Shown piece after piece: positions 1-7,319 of a DNA stretch of 18,565 nt. The notes under the pieces are model-generated. The model ran no database searches, had not been told where the DNA came from, and saw only the letters and a list, made by a program, of their open reading frames with translations. Source of the DNA: B4-G1 sp964393895 (GTDB lineage: Bacteria; Chloroflexota; Anaerolineae; B4-G1); contig CAYMWP010000097.1 of the NCBI GenBank assembly GCA_964393895.1, forward strand, positions 1 through 18,565, in the 5' to 3' direction. The position numbers and the translations under genes were made by a program. Every line of letters begins with the position of its first letter. Within the stretch, counting starts at the first letter, position 1.

Positions 1-84
1 GGTGAAAAAACGATCACCTCGAATAGACATCTGCATACTTGTGGGTAATCACCAGGAATAACTGGATTGGTAGGGCTTGAGAAA

Positions 85-675
85 ATGGAACAGCGCACGT
101 ATCGCGGGGACATTGACCCGCAGGGCCTGGCTAACGCGCTGATGGCGCGTTTTGACCACGGTGACATGAAAGCGCAGCAGGTGGAGGGCAAGGAAGGCCA
201 TTTGATGGTGCAGATCGCCACCCGCGAGTGGGGCTGGGGCGCGGCCCGCTCGGCGCTCACCGTCGGCATCGCCCCGGTAGAAGAGGGAGTGCGCGTGACG
301 GTGGGGCAGCAACAGTGGATAGACGCGGTCGCCAGCCTGGCCATAACCGGGCTGGGCGCGCTGATCAGTCCGCTCTCGCTCCTGGGGCGCATTGACGATA
401 TTGCCCGCGACGTGGGCAAGCTGACGCTGCCCGACCAGGTATGGGATGCCGTTGAGCATTACGTGGACAGCGTCGGGGCAAAGCTGGGGCTGGCCGAGAA
501 ACAGTTGATGGTCACGTGTCCCTACTGCGGGGTGGGCAATCCGGTCGGGGCGGGGACGTGCTCGGCCTGCGGCGGAAGTCTGGCGGAAGTGCAGCCGGTG
601 GCCTGCCCAACGTGTGGGTTTGTTCTCTCCAAAGAGGCCCATTTCTGCAGTCGGTGCGGGACAAAGTTGAAATAG
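85..675 (+). CDS. Double zinc-ribbon protein of unknown function
   Basis: A 196-residue protein that I do not recognise as a named family. Residues 1-140 form a small alpha/beta region with a hydrophobic stretch near 82-100, which could be a buried helix or a weak membrane segment. The C-terminus holds two CxxC...CxxC zinc ribbons: Cys145/148/159/162 and Cys174/177/188/191. No enzyme motif is visible. I chose the ATG at 85 (MEQRTYRG) over an in-frame TTG at 67, because the protein reads naturally from there; neither start has a strong ribosome-binding site. It is the only plus-strand gene in the window and ends in its own terminator, so it is transcribed separately from its convergent neighbour. 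The ribbons resemble those in the caspase and the NLR-like ATPase about 10 kb away. That may be coincidence, because this ribbon type is common. Confidence 0.75.
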   Translation: MEQRTYRGDIDPQGLANALMARFDHGDMKAQQVEGKEGHLMVQIATREWGWGAARSALTVGIAPVEEGVRVTVGQQQWIDAVASLAITGLGALISPLSLLGRIDDIARDVGKLTLPDQVWDAVEHYVDSVGAKLGLAEKQLMVTCPYCGVGNPVGAGTCSACGGSLAEVQPVACPTCGFVLSKEAHFCSRCGTKLK

Positions 676-678
676 AGC

Positions 679-712
679 GCCCGGCACACCTGGCAAGTGC
701 CGGGCACTTTTT
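679..712 (+). terminator. Rho-independent terminator
   Basis: A perfect 9-bp GC-rich stem (679-687 with 697-705) has a 9-nt loop and is followed two bases later by five T residues (708-712). It starts four bases after the stop of the zinc-ribbon gene. The T tract touches the stop codon of the convergent minus-strand gene, so the two genes meet end to end here. Read on the minus strand, the same stem lacks a good U tract. Confidence 0.85.
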
Positions 713-1127
713 AATCTGGCAGGAACCGTTCCAGAATGACTCTGACTTCCTCCACGCTCCCGTAGGCCTCGCACCGCAGCGCAGAGTTGCCCGCCAGCAT
801 CGCCGAAAGCCGCCGCCCCGCGCGCGGGCGGTGGAGACACAGCACCCGCTTGCCCAGTGCCTCAGCCCGACCGATCTCGTATCCTACGCCGTGGCTGGGG
901 ATTGTGGCCTCGGCGACCACGACGTCGGCTTCCGCCAGCCACGCCACGTCCCGCTCGTAGATGGCCTCATCAGACAGTCCATCCTCGCCAACGGGGGTCA
1001 ACCCCGCGTCGCCGACGTGCTCGGTGAGCACATTCCCGTATTCCGCCAGCAGCGCGATGATGCGCTGGTATAGCGCAGCATCATCGCGTCCCCCACGGAT
1101 AGAGCCTGCAAAGTAGATTTTTCTCAC
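711..1127 (-). CDS. 2'-deoxynucleoside 5'-phosphate N-hydrolase (DNPH1/Rcl family)
   Basis: A 138-residue protein of the nucleoside 2-deoxyribosyltransferase fold, closest to DNPH1/Rcl. It shows the N-terminal FAGSIRGGR phosphate-binding segment (residues 6-14), VLTEHV (33-38), VVVAEATIPSHGVGYEIGRA (70-89) and the tail RLSAML. Glu84 in GVGYE is at the position I take as the family's catalytic glutamate. The family hydrolyses deoxynucleoside monophosphates to a free base and deoxyribose 5-phosphate; the animal enzyme clears abnormal nucleotides such as 5-hydroxymethyl-dUMP. The start is GTG at 1127, with a weak AGGA upstream. It lies 6 nt after gcvPB and is surely co-transcribed with it. Nucleoside deoxyribosyltransferase activity is the alternative, but the SIRGGR and GVGYE context favours the hydrolase. 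Confidence 0.8.
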   Translation of the reverse strand: MRKIYFAGSIRGGRDDAALYQRIIALLAEYGNVLTEHVGDAGLTPVGEDGLSDEAIYERDVAWLAEADVVVAEATIPSHGVGYEIGRAEALGKRVLCLHRPRAGRRLSAMLAGNSALRCEAYGSVEEVRVILERFLPD

Positions 1128-1133
1128 CGTATC

Positions 1134-2603
1134 CTACTCTGGCTCCCAGCGCAGGATCAGATTCTTGGCCGCGTGTACCTCGTCCAGTCTCTGCAGCGGC
1201 GCGTCGTGAGGCGCGGTGTGGAGCAAGTCGGGGTCGGCGCGCGCCTCCTCGGCTATGCGCAGTAACGCCTCGACGAATCCGTCCAGCACCTCCAGGCTCT
1301 CCGTCTCTGTCGGTTCGATCATCAGCGCCTCGGGAACGATCAAGGGAAAGTAAACGGTGGGTGGGTGAAAGCCGTAATCCATCAGCCGCTTGGCTACGTC
1401 CATCGTGTGCACGCCGGCCTCTTGCACGTCCTCGGGCGGCCCGGCCAGGACGAACTCGTGCATACAGGTGCGGTCGTAGGGCAGCGGATAAGTCGCCTTG
1501 AGACGCTCCTTCAGGTAGTTGGCGTTGAGCACCGCGTGTTCCGCCACCCGCCGCAGGCCGCCCGCTCCCAGCATGCGGGTGTAGACGTAGGCCCGCACCA
1601 GCACGCCAAAGTGGCCGTAGAAAGCCTTCACCCGGCCTATGGACTTGGGCGGGTCCACGAAAGTATAGAATTCTCCCTCGTCGCTCGACCGTTCGGGGTC
1701 CACGTCCACGATGGGCGCCGGCAGAAAGTCGGCCAGTCGCTCCGACGCGCCCACTGGGCCGGAGCCAGGGCCGCCGCCGCCGTGAGGAGTGCTAAAGGTC
1801 TTGTGCAGGTTGTAGTGGAGCACGTCGAATCCCAGGTCGCCGGGACGGGCGATGCCTAACAGGGCGTTCATGTTTGCCCCGTCGCCGTACATCAGTCCCC
1901 CGTGCTCGTGGACCAGGGCCGTTATCTCCTCGACGTGCTCGTCAAAGAGCCCCAGCGTGTTGGGATTGGTCAGCATCATGCCGACCAGACAGTCGCCGTG
2001 CTCCCGGCACGCTGCTTCCAGCGCCGCCAGGTCCACGTTGCCGCGCGCGTCTGATGGGATCTCTATCACGCGCAGCCCGCTCATGGTCGTGGTGGCCGGG
2101 TTGGTGCCGTGGGCCGAGTCGGGGACCAGGATCACGTCCCGCCGCTCGTCGCCCCGGGCCAGGTGATAGGCGCGCATCATCAGCACGCCGGTCAACTCGC
2201 CGTGCGCGCCCGCCGCCGGCTGCAAGCTGACCGCTGCAAAGCCCCCGATTTCAGCGAGAAACTCTTGCAGATGATACATCAAGAAGAGCGCCCCCTGCAC
2301 CGTCTCCTCGTCCTGGTAGGGATGGAGACGGGCAAAGCCCGGCAGGCGCGCCATCTGCTCGTTGATCTTGGGATTGTATTTCATAGTGCAGGAGCCGAGC
2401 GGGTAAAAGCCGACATCCACTCCGTGATTCAATTGGGAGAGGCGAGTGTAGTGACGGATCAGGTCAAGTTCGCCCACCTCCGGCAGCGACACGTCGCGCC
2501 GTACCAACTCCTCCGGCAAGTCAGCGGGAGGAACGTCCAGGGCCGGCAGCGAGGCTGCACAACGGCCAGGACGGGAGATTTCAAAGATCAAAGGTCTGGT
2601 CAC
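1134..2603 (-). CDS. gcvPB: Glycine dehydrogenase (decarboxylating) subunit 2, GcvPB
   Basis: A 489-residue C-terminal half of the P protein of the glycine cleavage system, a cytoplasmic PLP enzyme that decarboxylates glycine and passes aminomethyl to the lipoyl arm of GcvH. Clear landmarks are GVDVGFYPLGSCTMKYNPK near 61-79, SLQPAAGAHGELTG near 126-139, PDSAHGTNPA near 161-170, and the PLP-lysine segment HYNLHKTFSTPHGGGGPGSG, with Lys268 as the Schiff-base lysine. The length matches the two-subunit type. The start is GTG at 2603, overlapping the gcvPA stop as GTGA, with a GGAGGAGGTGA ribosome-binding site just upstream. The overlap implies translational coupling, fitting an obligate GcvPA-GcvPB complex. 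Confidence 0.97.
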   Translation of the reverse strand: MTRPLIFEISRPGRCAASLPALDVPPADLPEELVRRDVSLPEVGELDLIRHYTRLSQLNHGVDVGFYPLGSCTMKYNPKINEQMARLPGFARLHPYQDEETVQGALFLMYHLQEFLAEIGGFAAVSLQPAAGAHGELTGVLMMRAYHLARGDERRDVILVPDSAHGTNPATTTMSGLRVIEIPSDARGNVDLAALEAACREHGDCLVGMMLTNPNTLGLFDEHVEEITALVHEHGGLMYGDGANMNALLGIARPGDLGFDVLHYNLHKTFSTPHGGGGPGSGPVGASERLADFLPAPIVDVDPERSSDEGEFYTFVDPPKSIGRVKAFYGHFGVLVRAYVYTRMLGAGGLRRVAEHAVLNANYLKERLKATYPLPYDRTCMHEFVLAGPPEDVQEAGVHTMDVAKRLMDYGFHPPTVYFPLIVPEALMIEPTETESLEVLDGFVEALLRIAEEARADPDLLHTAPHDAPLQRLDEVHAAKNLILRWEPE

Positions 2604-3937
2604 GACGTCACCTCCTCCAAAGCCTCCACCAGCGCGTCAATCTCCTCGCGCGAGTTCATCTCTGTCACGCACAAGAGCATGTGGTCTTGCAGGTGCGGGT
2701 AATCCCGCCCCAGGTCGTAGCCGCCGACGATGTCCCATTCCTCCAGCAGATAGCGGTTGATCTCCTCCACCGGCCTGGGGCAGTGAACCATGAACTCTTT
2801 GAAGAAGGGCTCGTCGTCCACGACAGTGAATCCATCAATTTCCCCGATCCGCCGCTGCGCGTAATGGGACTTGTGGTAGCACAGCTCCGCCACCTGCCGC
2901 ATTCCGCATTTGCCCAGCGCAGCCATATAGACCGCGGCCGCCAGCAACACCAATCCTTGATTGGAGCAGATGTTGGAGGTGGCCCGCTCGCGGCGGATGT
3001 GCTGCTCGCGGGTGGAGAGGGTGAGGACGAACCCCCGTTCCCCGGCCGCGTCCACCGTCTGGCCCACGATGCGGCCCGCTATCTTGCGCGCGTACTTTTG
3101 GCGGGCGGCGAAAAAGCCCAGGTACGGGCCCCCAAAGTTGAGACCGGCCCCCAGCCCCTGCCCCTCGCCCACTACGATGTCGGCTCCGAACTCACCGGGA
3201 GGCTTTAGCAACCCCAGTGCTATGGGGTCGGCCACGACGACCAGGAGCGCGCCGGCCGCGTGCGCCGCTGCGGCCAGAGCGCCCAGGTCCTCAATGCGCC
3301 CCAAAAAGTCGGGGTACTGGACGATGAGGCAGGCGGTCTCTTCATCGAGTAACCCCGTCAATTCTGCTGCTCCTCCGCCCTCGTCCCCTGCGATGGTCAA
3401 CCCCATCCCCTGAGTGTAGGTGCGCACTACGGCTCGATATTCGGGGTGAACGAAAGGAGAGAGCGCCACCTTGCGCCGCTTCAGGCGGTGGACGTTGATG
3501 GCGGTGATGACCGCTTCGGCAGTGGCGGTCGCGCCGTCGTAGTGGGAGGCATTGGAGACCTCCATGCCGGTCAGGGCGCAGATCATCGTTTGATACTCAA
3601 AGATGGCCTGCAAAGTCCCCTGGCTGATCTCTGGCTGGTAAGGAGTGTAAGCGGTGTAGAACTCGCCCCGGCTCAGGACAGCGTCCACCACGGACGGGAC
3701 AAAGTGGTGGTAGGCTCCGGCCCCCAGGAAGCAGGGACACTCGGCGGTGGTCAGATTGGCGCCGGCCAGCGTCTCCAGTTCCCACCGAACATCAATCTCG
3801 GAAAGGGCTGTGGGCAAGTTTAACTCTGGAAAGCGGACATGCTCCGGCACGTCCTCGAACAGTTCCTCAATGGACCGGATGCCGATGGCAGCCAGCATCG
3901 TCCCCCGATCCCTGTCAGAATGAGGGATATACGGCAT
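2600..3937 (-). CDS. gcvPA: Glycine dehydrogenase (decarboxylating) subunit 1, GcvPA
   Basis: A 445-residue N-terminal half of the split P protein. Typical segments are MPYIPHSDRDRGTMLAAIG at the N-terminus, CFLGAGAYHHFVPSVVD, YTPYQPEISQGTLQAIFEYQ, NASHYDGATATAEA, and near the end SNICSNQGL. This half lacks the PLP lysine and works with GcvPB. The open frame extends upstream to a TTG at 3952, but the ATG at 3937 has a strong GGGAGGTGAT site at correct spacing and matches the family start. It lies 25 nt downstream of gcvH and overlaps gcvPB by 4 nt. The aminomethyltransferase gcvT and the lipoamide dehydrogenase are not in this window and must be elsewhere. Confidence 0.97.
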   Translation of the reverse strand: MPYIPHSDRDRGTMLAAIGIRSIEELFEDVPEHVRFPELNLPTALSEIDVRWELETLAGANLTTAECPCFLGAGAYHHFVPSVVDAVLSRGEFYTAYTPYQPEISQGTLQAIFEYQTMICALTGMEVSNASHYDGATATAEAVITAINVHRLKRRKVALSPFVHPEYRAVVRTYTQGMGLTIAGDEGGGAAELTGLLDEETACLIVQYPDFLGRIEDLGALAAAAHAAGALLVVVADPIALGLLKPPGEFGADIVVGEGQGLGAGLNFGGPYLGFFAARQKYARKIAGRIVGQTVDAAGERGFVLTLSTREQHIRRERATSNICSNQGLVLLAAAVYMAALGKCGMRQVAELCYHKSHYAQRRIGEIDGFTVVDDEPFFKEFMVHCPRPVEEINRYLLEEWDIVGGYDLGRDYPHLQDHMLLCVTEMNSREEIDALVEALEEVTS

Positions 3938-3962
3938 AGAATCACCTCCCAAGCACTATGAA

Positions 3963-4352
3963 TTAAGCCTCTTCCTCGGCGACGAACGCTTCGTATTCTT
4001 TGGTATCCAAAAGTTCGTCAAACTCGGCCGGGTCATCGGGGATAAAGCGGATCATCCAGCCATCGTCGTAGGGAGACTGGTTGACCAATTCTGGCTCATC
4101 CTCCAGATCCTCGTTGACGGCCGTGATCTCCCCACCCAGCGGCATATAGACGTCGGAGGCGGCCTTTACCGATTCGACGACGGCAAAGGCATCTTTCCTG
4201 TCAAACGTGTCTCCCACCTCCGGCAGTTCCACGTAGACAATGTCGGAGAGGGATTCCTGGGCGTGATCGGTGATGCCGCAGATGATCTCTTCCCCATCCT
4301 GGCGGGCCCACTCGTGGTTCTCGGTATATCGCGCTCTGGGATCCAGTTTCAT
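3963..4352 (-). CDS. gcvH: Glycine cleavage system H protein
   Basis: A 129-residue lipoyl carrier protein, the normal length for GcvH. The lipoylation site is Lys63 in AVVESVKAASDVYMPLGG, preceded by HEWAR and GITDHAQ, and the family segments VNEDLEDEPELVNQSPYDDGWM and IRF follow. The lipoyl arm shuttles the aminomethyl group from GcvPA/PB to GcvT and electrons to lipoamide dehydrogenase. The ATG at 4352 has an AAAGGAG site seven bases upstream. It is the first gene of the gcvH-gcvPA-gcvPB-N-hydrolase operon. Its leader of about 170 nt contains inverted repeats and starts from a promoter near 4529-4556. Confidence 0.97.
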   Translation of the reverse strand: MKLDPRARYTENHEWARQDGEEIICGITDHAQESLSDIVYVELPEVGDTFDRKDAFAVVESVKAASDVYMPLGGEITAVNEDLEDEPELVNQSPYDDGWMIRFIPDDPAEFDELLDTKEYEAFVAEEEA

Positions 4353-4411
4353 CGCTATTGCTCCTTTCTATTAAATGTGAGTTGTTTTCCCTCTGCCAAT
4401 CGCTGCTGGGT

Positions 4412-4493
4412 TAGCAGCTTGTCGGATAACCCTGTAATATAAGGGCCTGTGCCCGTTTTTGCCTGTCGAGTTACTCTCTCCGACAGGCTGCTA
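4412..4493. repeat. Small inverted-repeat element in the gcvH leader (MITE-like?)
   Basis: An 82-bp block is bounded by 14-bp inverted repeats, 4412-4425 and 4480-4493, identical at 13 of 14 positions (TAGCAGC.TGTCGG). A nested perfect 8-bp inverted repeat (4461-4468 with 4481-4488, GCCTGTCG) shares bases with the right arm, so the RNA can fold one way or the other but not both. The outer ends resemble insertion-sequence termini of the ACAGGCTGCTAG type as I remember them, but no clear target duplication is seen. It could be a tiny mobile element remnant, a regulatory leader, or both. Confidence 0.5.
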
Positions 4494-4528
4494 GGGCCTC
4501 GATTACCCGCCGCCAACCTCGCGCCCAT

Positions 4529-4556
4529 ATTATATCAACTAACTTTGCCAGGGCAA
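4529..4556 (-). promoter_or_regulatory. Sigma70-type promoter for the gcvH operon
   Basis: Read on the minus strand: a -35 of TTGCCC (4556-4551), a 16-nt spacer and a perfect -10 TATAAT (4534-4529). It begins about 20 bp after the murF-alr stop and would start transcription near 4522, giving gcvH a leader of about 170 nt that includes the inverted-repeat element. Confidence 0.6.
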
Positions 4557-4574
4557 GCCAGATTTTCCCACCCG

Positions 4575-7136
4575 CTACACAACCCGCGGCACCCGCGCCA
4601 GGATCTCGGAGACCACTTCGTAGTTGATCGTCCCCAGCCACTCGGCCACTTCCTCGGCCGTGATCGCGTCTTCCCACTGGCGACCGATGAGTACCACCTC
4701 GTCACCTATGCGGACGTTGGGGATGTGACTGACGTTGATCATCGTTTGGTCCATACAGATCCGGCCCACGATGGGCGCGCGTTGACCACGGACGAGCACC
4801 GCCTGCCAGCGAGTCGGCGCGCGGCGGAAGCCGTCGGCGTAACCCACTGGGATGACGGCTATGGTCTCCTCCCGCTCCGTCTGGTAGGTGTTACCGTAAC
4901 TGACGTGACTGCCCGGCGGCAGGGTCTTGACCTGGGCGACGGTAGTCTTCCACGCCAGCACAGGGCAAAAGTCCGACGGGAGCGAGACCTGACGAGAGGG
5001 CTGGAGACCGTACATCGCCAGGCCCAAGCGCACCATATCGAAGCGACTCTCTGGGAGCTGCAACAGGGCGGCCGAGTTGGCGCAATGAACGACCCGGAAA
5101 GTGACGCCGGTCTCGGCCAAACCATCCAGCACGCGCCGGAAACGGGCCAGTTGCCAGCGAGTGTATTCTATGTCAGCGTCGTCTGCGACGGAAAAGTGGG
5201 TAAAGATACCCTCCAGATCGAGGCCGGGCAGGCGACGGATTTCGTCCACGAAAGGGATAACCTGGTCAGGCAGCAATCCCAGCCGCCCCATACCGGTATC
5301 CACCTTGATGTGCACTCGGGCGGTGCGGCGCAGATCGGCGGCGGCCCGGCTGAAAGCCCGCGCCACGTCGGCATCGTAGAGGGTGAGCGTGACGTCGCGC
5401 AACAGGGCCGCCTTGGCCAACCAGACGGGGGTGTAGCCCAGCACCAAGATAGATGCATCCACGCCGCCATCGCGGAGCTTGAGCGCCTCGTCTACCGAGG
5501 ACACTCCGCAGCAAGATGCTCCGTTGTTGAGGGCGGTGCGGGCGACAGTGATGGCCCCGTGCCCGTAGGCGTCGGCCTTGAGCACGGCCATGACGTCTAC
5601 CTCCGGCCCGACGATCTCTTTAATTTGCCGGACGTTGTAGGCAAGCGCTTCCAGGTCTATCTCGGTCCACGTGGGTCTGGCAGGACGGGTGGTGCGTATC
5701 GCCAGCCCGTCCATGCGGCGCACCAAGAGATTGACGCCGTCTGGATCGGCCAGGAGTCCCTCCACCACTCGTTCCATCCGGGCTTCCACGTCCCCTTTGA
5801 TCAGTGTCACGTCTCCTGGTCTCAATTGGGGCTTGAGATGACGCACTGCGTCGCGGGCGGTATAGGTAACTAGGATGTGTTCGCGGGACAAGCCGGCCTC
5901 GGCGGCAGCCTCGGCGATCCAGGTCGCGCGCTCGCCCTTGACGATCAGATTGTCCACAAAGGCAGCGGCGACCCGTCCCAGGTGGCGATGGCCCTCCACC
6001 GCATAGCCGCCCAGTTGGGCCATATCTCCCAAAACGGCAATGCGGCGTTGGGCAGGATAGTCGGCCAAAGTGGATAGAGCCTGTAACGCGGTGGCCGGAC
6101 TGCAACTGGCAGAGCCGTCGAGCAGAAGCGAGTCGCCGTGACCCGGCAATAGCCGCAGCCGGCCAGGGCCGGGTTGCAGTTCCTCCATCGCGTCGAGGAT
6201 GTCGTCCCACGGAACACGGTATGCCAGGCCAACGGCGATGGCTGCCATGATGGTGTGTGCCTGGTGGCGACCCAGAAGCCTGGTGCGAATCTCCGCTTTG
6301 GCCGGGTAACCGGGGGTGCCCAGGCCGCTGACGCCGGGAAAATGGACGACGAATTGAAGCCCCTCCCGGTCGAGTCGCAGGTCGGAGGCTACGATGTCGG
6401 CATCGGGGCTGAGACCGTAAGTGACGACGCGGGCGCGGGTGTGCTCCCGCATCGCCCGCACGTGGGGATCGTCGTAATTGAGGATGGCCACACCATCGGG
6501 CGGCAGGGATTCGACCAGTCTACCTTTCTCCTGAGCGATAGCCTCCATACTGCCCAGGTAGGCCAGGTGGGCGCGGTTGACGGCCGTGACGACGGCGACG
6601 CGCGGGCGGGTCAGTTCGGCCAGGTTAGTGATGTCCCCAAAAGCGTGACAGGCCATCTCCAGGACAGCCACCTCGTGTTCTGTCCCCAGTCCGGCCAGGG
6701 AGATGGGCAGGCCAAAACGGCTGCTCAGGTCTGGCGGGTTGGAAAACACCCGGTGGCAGGTAGCCAGGACCGCAGAGATGGCGCGACACGTATCGGTCTT
6801 GCTGGTGGAGCCGGTGACGCCCACGACCTGAGTGCCGTGCTGGCGCAGGACGTGATCGGCCCAGTCGGTGAGGGCTAGTTGGATATCTGGAACCACTATG
6901 CAGGGAACGGTGGGGCCGGGAGGGGGGAACTGGCAAAGCACCCCGCCAGCCCACTTTTGGATGGCGTCGGCGATATAGTCGTGGCCGTCGCCGCCCCCCT
7001 CGCTCTTGACGGCGACGAACAGTTCGCCGGGGGTGATGCGGCGTGAATCGTAGCAAAAGGCGGGGAATTGGGTGGGAATGGGAGGCCCAATATGTAGCCC
7101 GCCGGTGGCGGATAAGAGATCATCTAGGCAAATCAT
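4575..7136 (-). CDS. murF-alr: Bifunctional MurF ligase / alanine racemase fusion
   Basis: An 853-residue fusion. Residues 1 to about 475 are a Mur ligase (MurF type), which joins D-Ala-D-Ala to UDP-MurNAc-tripeptide. Visible motifs are FCYDSRRITPGELF, the ATP loop GVTGSTSKTDT (106-116), EKGRLVESLPPDGVAILNYDDP and RRIAVLGDMAQLG. Residues from about 488 to 853 are a complete alanine racemase, with PLP Lys520 in AVLKADAYGHG, catalytic Tyr747 in SYGNTY, VDTGMGRLG, GYADGF and GRICMDQTM. The fusion supplies D-alanine and uses D-Ala-D-Ala in one polypeptide; similar fusions are known in Bacteroidetes. The MurF half departs from consensus at several sites (see findings). The ATG at 7136 has no ribosome-binding site and lies only 9 nt from a promoter -10 box. 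Confidence 0.92.
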   Translation of the reverse strand: MICLDDLLSATGGLHIGPPIPTQFPAFCYDSRRITPGELFVAVKSEGGGDGHDYIADAIQKWAGGVLCQFPPPGPTVPCIVVPDIQLALTDWADHVLRQHGTQVVGVTGSTSKTDTCRAISAVLATCHRVFSNPPDLSSRFGLPISLAGLGTEHEVAVLEMACHAFGDITNLAELTRPRVAVVTAVNRAHLAYLGSMEAIAQEKGRLVESLPPDGVAILNYDDPHVRAMREHTRARVVTYGLSPDADIVASDLRLDREGLQFVVHFPGVSGLGTPGYPAKAEIRTRLLGRHQAHTIMAAIAVGLAYRVPWDDILDAMEELQPGPGRLRLLPGHGDSLLLDGSASCSPATALQALSTLADYPAQRRIAVLGDMAQLGGYAVEGHRHLGRVAAAFVDNLIVKGERATWIAEAAAEAGLSREHILVTYTARDAVRHLKPQLRPGDVTLIKGDVEARMERVVEGLLADPDGVNLLVRRMDGLAIRTTRPARPTWTEIDLEALAYNVRQIKEIVGPEVDVMAVLKADAYGHGAITVARTALNNGASCCGVSSVDEALKLRDGGVDASILVLGYTPVWLAKAALLRDVTLTLYDADVARAFSRAAADLRRTARVHIKVDTGMGRLGLLPDQVIPFVDEIRRLPGLDLEGIFTHFSVADDADIEYTRWQLARFRRVLDGLAETGVTFRVVHCANSAALLQLPESRFDMVRLGLAMYGLQPSRQVSLPSDFCPVLAWKTTVAQVKTLPPGSHVSYGNTYQTEREETIAVIPVGYADGFRRAPTRWQAVLVRGQRAPIVGRICMDQTMINVSHIPNVRIGDEVVLIGRQWEDAITAEEVAEWLGTINYEVVSEILARVPRVV

Positions 7137-7145
7137 CGCGGGGTG

Positions 7146-7174
7146 ATTGTAACACCAGGGCTGAGGTTACGCAA
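7146..7174 (-). promoter_or_regulatory. Promoter of murF-alr, giving a near-leaderless mRNA
   Basis: On the minus strand: -35 TTGCGT (7174-7169), a 17-nt spacer and -10 TACAAT (7151-7146). Only nine bases separate the -10 from the murF-alr ATG. The transcript would start at, or two to three bases before, the start codon, which agrees with the absence of a Shine-Dalgarno sequence. The -35 box touches the end of the hairpin that follows tRNA-Val. Confidence 0.55.
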
Positions 7175-7202
7175 GCGCCGGGTGCTCGAAGCGCCCGGCG
7201 CT
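7174..7202 (-). terminator. Hairpin after tRNA-Val, probable terminator without a U tract
   Basis: Two 13-base arms (7174-7186 and 7190-7202) pair around a 3-nt loop. In minus-strand RNA there is a single C-A mismatch; in plus-strand RNA it becomes a G-U wobble. The stem is very GC-rich and begins three bases after the tRNA CCA end. No T run follows, so termination is inferred from position and stability. It may also serve as a processing barrier. Confidence 0.55.
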
Positions 7203-7204
7203 GT

Positions 7205-7281
7205 TGGTGGGCGGTACGGGACTCGAACCTGTGACCTCCTCCTTGTAAGAGAGGCGCTCTGACCAGCTGAGCTAACCGCCC
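7205..7281 (-). tRNA. tRNA-Val (anticodon UAC)
   Basis: Read on the minus strand, the sequence folds as a full cloverleaf: a 7-bp acceptor GGGCGGT/ACCGCCC, D arm GCTC...GAGC, anticodon stem CCTCT/GGAGG with loop CTTACAA (anticodon TAC, reading GUA valine codons), and a T arm with GTTCGAGTC. The discriminator is A, and CCA is encoded at 7207-7205. The gene has its own promoter directly upstream and a hairpin directly downstream. Confidence 0.96.
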
Positions 7282-7289
7282 GCAGGGTA

Positions 7290-7317
7290 ATTATAGCCGT
7301 AAATACGTATCCGTCAA
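7290..7317 (-). promoter_or_regulatory. Promoter of tRNA-Val
   Basis: On the minus strand: -35 TTGACG (7317-7312), a 16-nt spacer and -10 TATAAT (7295-7290). It is among the best sigma70 matches in the window. The -10 ends eight bases before the mature tRNA 5' end, so almost no 5' leader is made. The -35 begins two bases after the dcd stop codon. Confidence 0.75.
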
Positions 7318-7319
7318 CG

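Noticed and set aside
1..84. Promoter for the first gene
   Set aside because: No convincing -35/-10 pair is visible in the 84 bases available; it may lie outside the window.
4451..4460. Plus-strand terminator (GGGC/GCCC stem plus T5) in the gcvH leader
   Set aside because: The stem is only four base pairs and no plus-strand gene ends nearby.
4353..4528. Glycine riboswitch upstream of gcvH
   Set aside because: The location invites it, but the conserved tandem aptamer segments are not visible. The structure seen is a simple set of inverted repeats.
4449..5873. Long plus-strand open frame (474 codons) opposite murF-alr
   Set aside because: It is antisense to a gene with complete PLP racemase motifs. 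Its product is low complexity with no recognisable domain, and it reflects GC-rich codon bias.
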